Origin: Astrothelium macrocarpum
Taxonomy: Eukaryota; Ascomycota; Dothideomycetes; Trypetheliales; Trypetheliaceae
Assembly: GCA_021030915.1 (NCBI GenBank)
Contig: JAGEMR010000013.1
Coordinates: 1-64,000, forward strand
Length of the DNA: 64,000 bases
Direction: 5' to 3'
The position numbers and the translations under genes are program-made. The notes beneath the pieces were generated by a model. It was not told the DNA's origin and ran no database searches. It worked only from the letters and a program-made list of their open reading frames with translations. Shown here one piece after another: positions 1-10,400 of this stretch; the stretch's first letter is position 1, and every line of letters starts with the position of its first letter.

Positions 1-1640
1 TAATATCAAATAAATTAAAATAAATAATAAAATATAAATTTAATATTATTTTGATTTTATAAATAAATTAATATAATAATATTGATATATTAAAATTTCT
101 TATAAATTGATATAAAAATTAAATATTATAAAATTCTTTTATAAAATATATATAATTTAAATAAAAAGAATTTTTTAATCGGATATTTAAATAAATTATA
201 TTATATATTTAATTAAAAAATTATAAAAATCGATAAATTATTCGAAATTAATTAAAATAATAATAAAAAATGAATTATAATATTTATTTATATCAGAATA
301 AATAATTCAATATTTTCATCAGATTTAATTTATATAATAAAAATTTTCAATATTCAAAATTTCTGATTTAATGATTTTGATTTTAAAAAATATATAATAT
401 TTTTCACGATTTTATTAAATAATTAAATAAATAAAAAATTGAATTTATAATAATTTATTATAATATTCGATTATTATATTAAAAAAAATCCACGATTTTT
501 ATTTATTAATAATTATAATAATCATTTTTTTATAATTTTTTTAAAATATTATTTTAAATATAATATTTAAATAATATTTTATTCATTTTATTTAATTTAT
601 TAATTTCAATTTTTAAATATTAATTTATTTAATTTTTTAATAATTTATTATATTAAAATATTAAATAAATGAATTATAAAATATTCAAAATATATTAATT
701 TTTTTAAAAAAGATTTTTTTTTATTCTGATAAATTTAATAGAATATATTTATTATTAAAAATATTAAAAATAATTAGATTAAAATTGGATTATATTTATA
801 AAATTCAATTACAATAATTATTAAATTGAAATATTGAATATAAATTATATATTTAATAAATATTTTAAAATTATTAAATATATGAATTAAAATTTATCAA
901 AATATCAAAATTTTTATTGATTTATTTTTAAAATATCAAAAATTTATTATAAATGAAATATTAATTAATAATTTTTTGAATTTTATAATTAAAATTGAAT
1001 TTTTTAATTATCAGATAATATATTTTTAAAAAATTATTTAATTAATCAAATAATAAAAATAAAAAAATAAATTAATATTTAAATTAAAAAATATTAATAA
1101 AATTCAATTTTTTTTATTTTATAAAATATAAATCTATTTAAATAAAAAAAAAATTGAAAAAATTGAATAAATAAAATAATTCATTTAAAAATAAATTATA
1201 AAATTATAAAAATAATTAGATTAATAATTCAAAAAAATAAAAATAAAATAATGAAAGAATCAGATAATTATTATGAAAAAAGAAATAATTTAATATTAAT
1301 ATTAATAAAAAATTTAGAAAAAAAAAATCTAATATTAAAAATAATTTTCAAAATAATTTTATATAAAATCAAAAATATACAAAAATGATGTATTAAATAT
1401 TTTATAATTTTTTATTCAAAATAATATAAAAATAATTATAAAAAAGATATCTGAGAATAATAAAATTGATTATTCGATTTTTAAATTTCGGCGATAATCA
1501 CGTTTATTCAAATAATTTGAAAATTAATTCAATTAATTTATTCAATTCAGCATATTCAGAAATATCAATTTGATTAATTAAATCAATAAAATAGTTTATA
1601 ATTAAGTTTTAATAGATCTACGAAATGGTGGCGGAGAGAA
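1..1640. repeat. Extremely AT-rich, RIP-like heterochromatic block
   Basis: The stretch is nearly all A and T, with no convincing reading frame in either direction. The few remaining C residues are almost always preceded by T, and the few G residues almost always followed by A, so surviving G:C pairs sit in TpC/GpA steps (about half a dozen exceptions seen, for example around 414, 492, 812 and 1389). Composition changes abruptly to about 50% GC near 1620. This is what repeat-induced point mutation of an old repeat leaves in filamentous ascomycetes; the element that was mutated can no longer be recognised. A mitochondrial insertion is less likely, because no mitochondrial coding frame or tRNA is visible. 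Confidence 0.8.
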
Positions 1641-1650
1641 TTCGGATAGC

Positions 1651-1695
1651 TTGCACAAGGTGGGTGTTTGCACAAGGTGGGGAGGACGGGTAATG
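1651..1695 (+). repeat. Two tandem copies of a TTGCACAAGGTGGG motif at the edge of the AT block
   Basis: The motif TTGCACAAGGTGGG occurs at 1651-1664 and again at 1668-1681, the second followed within a few bases by GGGTAATGG. A third copy lies at 6891-6916, also followed closely by GGTAAT. Repeated short GC-rich words like this are typical of subterminal repeats of DNA transposons, so the copies may mark remnants of one element family. From 1696 to 2149 I see no convincing gene. An open frame around 1737-1880 is interrupted by a stop and matches nothing I recognise. Confidence 0.45.
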
Positions 1696-2149
1696 GCTTG
1701 ATTGTCACGGTCGTCAGCGCTATCCACCGGAGACGAAATGGCGCTGTACGGAGGTCCCGTACCAACTTACCAAGGGTTCCGCGAACTTCTGCAAAAAACA
1801 AATACTGCCACTCGAAAAGAGCCGTGCCACCCAGCGCAGCCGGGGAACCAGTCTTATGGGTTCACTGCAGCTGGCAACTAGCCAGTGGGGAAATGCCTTA
1901 CATCCTTTAGTACATGCGCAAGAGCGCCAGGAGTGTCTGGACAAGAATTGCGCCCGTCTGGTTGCTTACTGCAATGCTGTGCCACAGAGGCACAGATGCA
2001 GGCCAGTAGCTACAGAGTACGGTGAACCGAGGCTCGTTAACCTGTCTTCGCATTTTGCTCATTCTGGACGAAGAGGGTCTATCAGCTTTGTAAGACCTAA
2101 AACTCCATACCCAACAAGATTGCTTGACTGGTAACGATTTCGGTTGAAC

Positions 2150-3548
2150 ATGGACTGGAACTCCGCAGTTGGTATACGCAAAGCGGTACGGCGGTATCGC
2201 GAAAAGTTACTGGCTCTGACTCAAGCCTCCTACTCTATCTCGGACCAGCAGAGAGCGACAGCGAGAGACTTGCCAGTCAAAGGTCCTTTGTGGGTTAGCA
2301 GATTCACTATAGCACCCCTTGAAGAAGATGAGGCCTTATCACTACTAATTCGAACGATTGATGACATGTGTGTTGGAGGCGAGAAATATGTCCGCCCAAC
2401 GCTTGGCCCTACGGATGCCGAATGGACAGGTTACCGTACGGGCGTGGGCAGCGATGTAAAAGAACCTAGTATCTCTGAGAAGGACAAGTATAATGAATTG
2501 ATGAAAGAAGTGGCGAGCCCGGTAGTCATCATGTATGTCTATGGAGGAGCTTGGTAGTATGTCCCCTTGAAGATCACGCTGGATAGAGCTATTTCCTAAG
2601 GATTGAAACACCAGTATGAACTCGCCCTCTGCCTATCGAAAGACCTTCACAAAACTCGCCCGGATGACCGGAGGTCGCTGTTTCTGCGTCCGCCAACGTC
2701 TCGCGCCACAAAATCCCTTCCCGGCTGCCCTTATGGATGCATTCCTTGGCTACCTATCACTCCTTTCCCCTCCCCCAGGCTCGCCACACGATGCAATACC
2801 TCCATCTTCCATCGTGCTGGCCGGGGATAGTTCCGGGGCCAATCTCTGTGTTGCACTGACCCAAGTGCTGTTAAGAATTCGACAAAGGACTTCAACCATT
2901 CAGTTCCATGGGAAATCTGTGGAACTTGGGCTTCCAGCTGGCGTGACTGGAGTCAGCGCCGTGTTTGACGTTGGTAATTGTCTCCCTTCGCTTATGTCCA
3001 ACGCCGAGAACGACTATATCCCAGAGTTTCCGTTTTCAATTCAACCCAGACAGCCCACGTGCGAAGTGTGGCCGTCGAAACCTCCTCGCGGCAACCTGTA
3101 CTGTGATATCTCCATGCTCTGCCATCCTCTCGTCAGTCCCTTGCTGTGCAAAGACTGGTCAGGATCCCCTCCAATATGGCTTGCTAGTGGAGAAGAGCAA
3201 GTGGTGGATTCAGTGAAGATTCTGGCTCAGATCGCGTTCAAGCAGGGGGTGCCTGTTGTGTTTAAAGAATATGAAGGCATGCCGCACTATTTTACCACGG
3301 TCTTCGCTCAGTCCCCGCAGTCCAAGAAGGTATGGGACGAATGGGCACAGGTGATAAAAGATCTGGGCGAAGCCAAGGGTCTTACCTCTCGCGCGGCATT
3401 TGTTGAAGCGAAAGGTCTGCTGGAGCGTGAGACAGATGTGGGGGCCTTGACGACGTTGAACTATGAAGAAGCGTATAGGATGATGAGAGAGAAAGCGGAG
3501 AGATACTGGGTATTTACGGGGAAAGATAGTAAAGGCTCGATGCTTTAA
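2150..3548 (+). CDS. alpha/beta hydrolase (Abhydrolase_3 / HSL-type esterase)
   Basis: Two exons, 2150-2556 and 2615-3548, are joined across a 58-bp GTATGT...CAG intron, giving about 446 residues. The junction restores the oxyanion-hole region (YGGAW followed by YMNSP), the HGG-type motif of hormone-sensitive-lipase-like esterases. The nucleophile elbow GDSSGAN follows about 70 residues later, and the late PHYF motif supplies the catalytic histidine. The acidic residue lies near the SGEEQVVDS segment. The start is the ATG at 2150; a TTG two codons earlier is in frame but unlikely. Enzymes of this family hydrolyse small esters, lactones or acyl groups and often sit in secondary-metabolite clusters. 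The neighbouring PKS carrier-domain remnant and P450 fit such a setting. The substrate cannot be told from the sequence. Confidence 0.85.
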
Positions 3549-3604
3549 AATGCCTCAGAAACCTAAGCAATAGTCTTCTTGTCAAGCTCTTGGCCGCGGA
3601 ATAA

Positions 3605-3844
3605 GTCTCAAAGGATCAAAGTATTAATGACTGCTTTGACCTCGGAAAGCCGATGCACACTTATGGCGTCGATTCGCTATTTGCCGTAGAGTTGAGGAAT
3701 TGGTATGGCAAGGAGTTTCAAGCTGATATGGCTGTTTTTGACATACTAGGAGATAATAGTTTCCAGGATATAGGTGTGGTAGTAGCGTGGAGAAGTCGCC
3801 TTGTGGCGGATGAGTTGAGAGAAAATTCTACTTCGCCGAAATAG
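3605..3844 (+). pseudogene. Orphan C-terminal acyl carrier protein domain of a polyketide synthase
   Basis: The frame is open from 3605, just after an in-frame TAA, to the stop at 3842-3844. It encodes the end of a PKS carrier domain: the phosphopantetheine site GVDSL, then AVELRNW, a FDIL segment and the closing helix. The best fit is the last domain of a highly reducing fungal PKS. No ketosynthase, acyltransferase or reductase sequence precedes it; the alpha/beta hydrolase stops only 56 bp upstream. No plausible start codon precedes the conserved core except the ATG at 3653, which would cut into the domain. It is best read as a relic of a deleted PKS gene, though a hydrolase-ACP fusion read through an unrecognised intron cannot be ruled out. 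Confidence 0.75.
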
Positions 3845-4414
3845 ACCATTTGTAGCAAGGCGATCTCCCGTCTGCTTTGTCACGCTTGTACTCTAAGACC
3901 TTCCGATAGATCAAGTTATTACAGCAACCATTATAGAAAGAAACAAATAGGAATGATGGAAATTTGGCTGTGTCTTGAAACACGAAAGTTTTATCAAATA
4001 ACCAACGACGCTAAATGCGCCCCCACTCAGACCAGCTCAGGGGGGTAAGCGCTAAAGTTGCTAGCGGGATCGTGGACGTCTAGCTTTCAAACTCCGCACG
4101 CTGTCGTTTTTGTGCGGATAGTCCTTTACTGAACCCGATTTATCATGGACTTCGATGCAACTGAGCATCTTTTAATCGGCATGTAGAAAGAGAACAATGG
4201 TCTCTGTTCATCATATTTGTGGAAGGAAAAGAGCGTATAATATACAAGACCGCCTCCCAGCTCGATTCTACTTTTCACTGTCTACGCTTACCCAAAACCA
4301 CAAGGACCGCATCGCACAGGGCGTGCAATCGGTTTCCAGGAAGAGTAACTGGAAAGAATGACCAAGCGTGTCAGAAGTCGTTTCGTTTCACATGATAAAT
4401 CTATTATCTTAGAC
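3845..4414. other. Intergenic, no gene seen
   Basis: This stretch separates the PKS remnant from the 3' end of the P450. I see no open frame with family resemblance and no repeat. It probably holds the P450 transcript end. Confidence 0.5.
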
Positions 4415-6112
4415 CTATCCTGTCTGCATCGTGGCCGATTCCTCCTTGTCTTCAGCAACCATAGCAAACACCTTCTCCGAGTCCTTCAGTCCGAAGGCCC
4501 ATGTACCGTCTTCGTATCCTTTTCTCACGCTCACCTGTACTTCAACATCCCGGTCGGGTGTCATAATTACGGATGCCAAATTGGTGTTCATCGTTGTTGG
4601 CAATGACCATTCTCCGACGCAAGGAATCACATCATACCTCATGACAAACATGGTAACAATCGCCAGGACTTCATTCGTTGCAAAGTGACGTCCAGGACAA
4701 AGCGCTGTGCCGCCTCCAAATGCCCTGAATGCGGCGGGGCTTGGTCCCTTTCCAGATTTGGACTCGTTCTCCTTGAGAAAGCGCCTTGCATTGAACTCAT
4801 CAGCATCATTGCCCCATATTGAGGGGCTAGTATGGATGACACGACTTGGCATCTGGATCATGTTGTCTTTTTTCAAAAGCCACTTATCTTGCAACATCGT
4901 GTCTTCCATAACCTGCCGTATTGATGTACCCATTGACCTAAATCGTAAGACTTCCTGAAAGGTCGAAGTCAGTAGCGGACAGTTCTGCTTGAGACCGGTG
5001 ATGTCTAGGCTGCGGATCAAGCCGTTTTCTGTTGAAACACTCATGATCGGCTCCACCTCTGCGCGAATATCCGAAAGAAGATCCGGATCAGAATAAACCA
5101 AAAAGATCATCCAAAAAGCAGCAGGAGCCGTGTTGACTAACACTGCAAGCGCTCCTCCCACCTCATATTGCGCAAAATCTTCTATCGTGAGTCCATTACC
5201 GAGCGCTACTTCCAGACGGCCGTTTATAAGAACTGACCCCTGCTTCTGACCTTCAGATCGGAAGTATTCGACGAAAGCTTTTGCAACTTTCGCTCGTGCA
5301 TTGATGCCTTTTCGCGCAGTTATAGAAGGTAAGACCCCAACTAAAATAGAGACAAGATCGCTCTCGAAGTCCCTAGAGAAAGCGTTAGTGGTGAGTTGTT
5401 TCGCATTTAGAACAGGTGTCTCAGACCAGAAAGCATTTAGTATATCGGGATCTTTGAAGGGGTTCAAAGGACCATACACTGAGTTAGTCGTGGCAATGGT
5501 CACCGCATAACGAAACCACTCGGCAAGTCCTACTTTAACATCATTTTTCCCCGGAGGTACGAGTTCATCAAGAGACTTTGCGATGTTTTGGACCATGATT
5601 CGATTCATCGCATCAAGACCAAGGCCTGGGGCAAGCGCGGACCGCATTTTGACGTATGACTCCATTGACAGGCCCCAATCTCCTTCATCGCCATTAACAT
5701 TCTGATCAAGGATCTTCTGGACTTCGGAACTTGCTCCGCAAATGCGATTTGCAAATTTGGCTTCAATTGGCGGGAAGGCGAGAGTCTTGGGATGCTTTTG
5801 AATATCCTGGATAAGCTCGGTTGTGGTGACGATGTACATTCTCTGACCAGGCATAGACATAGTAAAAATATCATGAGCTGTCTTGTGGCTATTGAGGCAC
5901 ATCAGCATAAATTCTAGTAAACATTCGGAATGTAGATGAAAAACTTATTAAGGAGCAAAGCCACAGATAGAAAGAAATTCTGAAAATTACAAGTGGCATA
6001 GAGCCTACCTCAACTGAACGTAATAGTTGAATTTGCTTTGCACAATCCCAATGATGTGCCCAACGTAGGGGATGCTGCTCGATACAAACGGAGGCTCTTG
6101 CAGTACACTCAT
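4415..6112 (-). CDS. Cytochrome P450, CYP7/CYP8-like class
   Basis: Exon 1 runs 6112-6009 and exon 2 5888-4415, with a 120-bp GTAGGC...TAG intron between, giving 525 residues. Splicing joins the IPYVGHIIG proline-rich segment and KFNYYVQL to the continuous downstream frame. Visible P450 signatures are the K-helix EVLR, a PERF-equivalent FNARRF, and the heme loop FGGGTALCPGRHFA with the cysteine ligand. The I-helix reads VNTAPAAFW and lacks the usual acid-threonine pair, as in sterol 7-hydroxylase and prostacyclin-synthase-like enzymes. No N-terminal membrane anchor precedes the first ATG; an upstream exon may have been missed. The enzyme is presumably a tailoring oxygenase of the relic locus formed with the hydrolase, PKS remnant and SDR. 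The substrate is unknown. Confidence 0.85.
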
Positions 6113-6511
6113 GATGGTCCATTCGCGGACCGTCAGTGAAGAACTTTAGGAATGATGAAGTTACCGCAGCTCGTATTGAAAGATTATAAAATTGGCAATA
6201 ATTAGAGGTAACCGACGAACGAAAGACAATCCCCAGTGACATCAGATAATACAACGTCGCCTGACCATGCCGCAAGTCTCGTGCGCACGGTAATCGCAGG
6301 CAAAAAGGCACTTGAGTTGCAAGTTTTTCTACCACGGAATTTGTAGCTGATATGCAAGTCTGCGGCACCAGAATGGACCCAAAGTACTCGTGATATTCGC
6401 TAAGCCATGCTAGCAAATCACGTATGCTCTCGTCTTCTTTTCTTTTTCCGGAACAAGCAAATCAACAATACATTACATTCAGCGGCTGTCTTTGCGTCGT
6501 CACCAGTGGGT

Positions 6512-6723
6512 GCAATAAGAAATGTCACTCGCGAAAGATATCATTCGCCGCAGGCCTCGTCGGAAGGACCCCATACCATTCTGAACAATGACAAATTATA
6601 GACAATCCATCAATAATGTGTTGAGAAAAAAATTCTAAATTTTCTTGTCTATTTTTGTTGAGGGTCTCCCGAAGTCTACGGTGAATGATATCTTTCGCAT
6701 TCCCGGGTGACATTTCTTGTTAC
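6512..6723. mobile_element. MITE, copy A (palindromic element about 212 bp)
   Basis: Both ends carry inverted copies of AAGAAATGTCAC, followed inside by GCGAAAGATATCATTC. The inner parts (GCAGGCCTCG...GGACC on the left, GAGGGTCTCCC on the right) also pair, so most of the element folds on itself. There is no coding capacity. The same termini occur at about 25300-25480, 28597-28815 and 29327-29572. This copy is the best preserved internally. The mobilising transposase family is not evident. Confidence 0.8.
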
Positions 6724-8915
6724 AGTTCGCGGGAAGGATGCGGTCCGCAAGTCATCTCATTGAAATAACTTTCGAAAATATCTTTTATGTTTCTATAAAT
6801 TCTCATAAAACTTTACTATATACTTTTAGTTAATGTGCAGATATAGTGTGGCTGTTGAAATGATTAAACTTAAATTTTATACTAGAGGTGTGCACAAGGT
6901 GGGGACTGGTAATCGGCGAAGAAGCTATTGTGTGAAGTTTGAACTGCGAATAACCCAGTCTACAGTCCTTTGAACCTATTGAGATGTTGAGGATGTAATG
7001 ATCACCTTGTAGTGATAAGGAATAGTATTGATTGCTTTCGCTGCCCTAAAAATTTACTGTGATTTACAATCATGTCGCCACTATAGAAAGGTACCAGGGA
7101 GAGTGCCAATTTTGAGTCTACAGGAGCCTTGTGGACTAGACCAAACACTTATGAGTCACCTATAAGATCCATGCCTTGACTTCGGAGAGATCGTTGAACC
7201 AACTCGTTAGTCATTGCATCAACAAGGTGAGCATCGCCAATTTTCCCAAGAAATCCTCACGCCTCAGGACACTTAAGCAATCCCACTGGAAAAAAGGGAC
7301 GCGCCGTCCCTAGTTCTGGTGTATCTGTAAATCCGTTGTGGCAATCGAGCGCTTGGTAGGTGACCACATTGTAGAATTTTTTTCTGTCTCGATCCGTTCG
7401 CTTCGCAGCTTGATTGATGGGAAAGCATCGGTGCGCAGCATTAGTGCTTGTAAAGACTATAAGTTCCCCCCGAGATGGCGATGGATAATGTTGCTGCCGC
7501 TATACGTCGGATTGCCACACCAAGCCATCTACTGATCGGAGGCTCAACAGACTTTCGAACTGGACCATCCTGAGCCGTTCGTTGGCAGCCATGTAAATGC
7601 TTCGGTTTCTTAGACATCGTAATCTCTTCTACGAGAGACGATCACGAGAAGGGCCTTGACGTCATGTCTCGTAATTTTGCCACAAAAAAAGATTCCCAAT
7701 TACCTGCATTGGGCGAATCCCATCTATCCTGTCCGGCAGAAACCCAAAATGCGTACAAGGATAGGTGTGACGGACCGCCTGCGGAAACCGAGAATCTGGG
7801 CGTCGTTTACCATTTAGAGCCATGGTTGTCTCTCGTTGATGTACCGTGCGGTAGCAATTAGTGTCCATGTTCCTCTTGTTTGACAGTCGCGTTCACCGAT
7901 TGTACCAAATGCAATGGAAGCTGGAAGCAATTTACAGAACCCAGGTTTTGGTATACTCGGTTCGTGGTTTTCAGTGAATACTCCCCTCCGTGGCTTGGCT
8001 TGGTAAATGTGTATGAAACCCGTGCTCGGTGCTCATGAACAGGATAGCCTCCAGAAGGAACGCCGAGTTGCACCGCTACATGAGCGAGCTTAGCGTGGAA
8101 CACAGATTGTTGGCCATTGCACTACTCCCGAATATGGCACTTGCGTGGTTGAGAGTCTTGGAAATGTCATCGTGCGACCGTAAAAGTTTGTCGATGGTTA
8201 AATTGGACGATGTAAGAGGGCCAGTGTCTCAAAATGATAACAATCGTGCATCTGTAGACGGAGGTATCGACCAGGACCAGCCCCGGCATATGTAAGCTGG
8301 AGAGCCTCGAAATGATATCACAAGTGTGAGTATCGGGTACCAGTTGCGCGCCCACTAGTCCGTTTGAAGTGTTGTACAGAAAATGAAGTGCGGTCGGCAT
8401 TTACAGCGAACGCCTCGTGAGTAGAATTCTAGAGCCAGATTGGGTACTAACTGTTGGAACCAAATGTGCGCTATGGCTAAACGGCAACGATAGAGACATG
8501 GTAATTGAAGTGCCGCAAGATTCGGTATCCGATCCACTGTTCGGTATATGCAATTCTTGTTGTTGTTGGTAGATAAGCATGGTAAAAAAACAGAGTCGTT
8601 CAAGGATGGTGACCCTGTCTACTAGGGCACAAATTAACCGGCCGACCGATCCCGTATTACCGAACCTTAATTTTTCTATTACCCCTGAGATTTAGGGTTG
8701 CTTTCGAAGAATAGCGAATTTAGGCAATATGTCCTACTGTTTCCATCACCTTCGACTTTCGGTATCTCTTGTAAGTGACGAGTTGTGTGCAGCAAACCCG
8801 ACCCTATGTGCTCGCTCCATCTATTCATCATGACTTTATTTTTGATGCACTCTCGCTGTTGTCCGACGATTACCAACAATTCTATCGCACGAATCATCGT
8901 TGATAATATTTCACC
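6724..8915. other. Gene-poor stretch with AT-rich patch and motif copy
   Basis: An AT-rich patch lies at about 6760-6880, directly before a third copy of TGCACAAGGTGGGG at 6891. From 6920 to 8900 there are only short frames on both strands without recognisable domains. The sequence looks like decayed accessory DNA, perhaps old transposon or lost cluster genes. The last 300 bp should include the promoter of the dehydrogenase at 8916. Confidence 0.5.
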
Positions 8916-9964
8916 ATGGGCGCTATGATCAGCTTGATACCAAACTATCTCTACTCACAATTGATCTTCAAGCCAAAATACTCTAACATCGATCTTTCCG
9001 GTCAAACAATCATCGTCACCGGTGCCAATACGGGACTCGGATTCGAGGCTGCTCAGCATTTTGCACGGCAAAATGCCAAAGTGATACTCGCAGTCAGAGA
9101 TGAATCGAGAGGCGAAGATGCTAGAAAGAAGATTGTCGAAACCCTTCGCATCGGCTCAGCACGATTGGAAGTTTGGAAGTTGGATCTCTCCGACACAGCA
9201 TCCGTCATAGCGTTTGCGGATCGAGCGAAGCGGCTTGAGAGGTTAGATGCAATAGTTGAGAATGCGGCAGTCTTAACAACAAAGTGGAAAACAATAGATG
9301 GAATCGAGAGCCAAATAAAAATCAATGTATTCAGTACGGTGCTGCTAGCATTGTTATTGCTGCCGAAGCTGCAAGAGAGCGGGAGAGCATATCAAAGGCA
9401 GACACATTTGGTTTTCGTCGGCACCGACCTTCGAATGATCGCCGCAGCGAGAGAAAAGGACAGCAAAGGCGAGAAGCTTTTTGATGTTTTCAACTCAAAG
9501 GAGGATGCAAATAATTATGATAGGTATGACAAAGAACTTGAGATAGCTGTCAAACTAATAAGCGATGCAGATATGCTGCGACAAAAATCCTGCTAATGTT
9601 TGCATGCCGGGAACTTGGTGAAAGATGGCCTGTCTCGGACACGTCCCCGGTCATTATTAACTATTGCAATCCGGGAACATGCAAAACCAATATTTTCCGT
9701 GACGATGTGAACTGGTTGATGCGTAAAAGCATCGAGATTGGAACAAATATCTTCGCTAGGTCTGGCGAAGTTGGTAGTAGGATATTGGTGAATAGTGTCA
9801 CAATGCATGGGATGAAAAGCCACGGCGGATACATTACTAACGACCATTCGGGACCTCCACCATACATTGACAACGAATGGGGAAGGCAGATACAAACACA
9901 ATTCTGGAGTCGGTTGATGGAGAGATTGGAGACCATAGTGCCTGGGATATCGAAGTACGCATAG
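8916..9964 (+). CDS. Short-chain dehydrogenase/reductase (retinol dehydrogenase-like)
   Basis: Exons 8916-9523 and 9571-9964 are joined across a 47-bp intron (GTATGA donor, ACTAAT branch, GCAG acceptor), giving 333 residues. The Rossmann motif TGANTGLG lies near residue 37, the adenine-side DL (WKLDLSD) near 88, and an NAAV motif replaces the classical NNAG. Splicing creates the active site YAATK (YxxxK); without it the frame runs into a stop, so the gene looks broken only if read unspliced. The position usually held by the catalytic serine reads FVGTDL, so threonine may stand in. The family reduces or oxidises carbonyl/alcohol groups with NAD(P)(H). With the P450 and hydrolase it may belong to the remnant metabolic locus. 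Confidence 0.88.
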
Positions 9965-10400
9965 GAATTCATTGGTGAAATAGTCCTGGAGGCTACCCGT
10001 GTATCTTCGTACGTTTCTGGGGTACAAGTCTGTTCACGCGAGGGGTCAGAGTAAGATTCAACATCAACTTCCATCCCTCAAGAGCTCACCAAACGAGCAA
10101 CTTGTACCTAAGTTAGGTGGCGTCATAAAGATTCCCCAGAAAATCAGCGTGATTGTGAGTACTCACAGCCGTGATATTGTACTGTAAAATGTCCAATGGT
10201 CTACAATGTCGGTATTCCAGCGACATTGTTCCTTTGGGCCTGATGAATGTCAAGTACAGTTGCAAAGTTTTCGACAGAGTCGCTCATCCCGTAGCCAATT
10301 TCTAGGAATGATTGCAATGAGCAATGACCAAAGCGTGAATGAGAAGGCACGAGAGCACTATAGACGGTACGAGGAGATTGCGGATGGAAGATTCCTTTAC
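9965..10400. other. Short intergenic stretch between convergent genes
   Basis: The dehydrogenase and the JmjC gene converge here. I see no further gene or repeat. A frame on the plus strand across 10206-10478 is the antisense shadow of the JmjC C-terminus. Confidence 0.5.

Noticed and set aside
1583..2134. Several short overlapping frames on both strands near the AT-block boundary
   Set aside because: They overlap one another, have no recognisable domain and start or end in repeat motifs. One frame around 1737-1880 looked briefly coding-like but is closed by a stop and matched nothing I know.
5889..6416. 175-codon minus-strand frame upstream of the P450
   Set aside because: The conserved P450 N-terminus (IPYVGHIIG) lies in another frame of the same DNA and splices cleanly to exon 2, so the longer frame is a shadow.
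9524..9600. Apparent nonsense break in the short-chain dehydrogenase
   Set aside because: A 47-bp intron with branch point and both splice sites restores the frame and the YxxxK motif.
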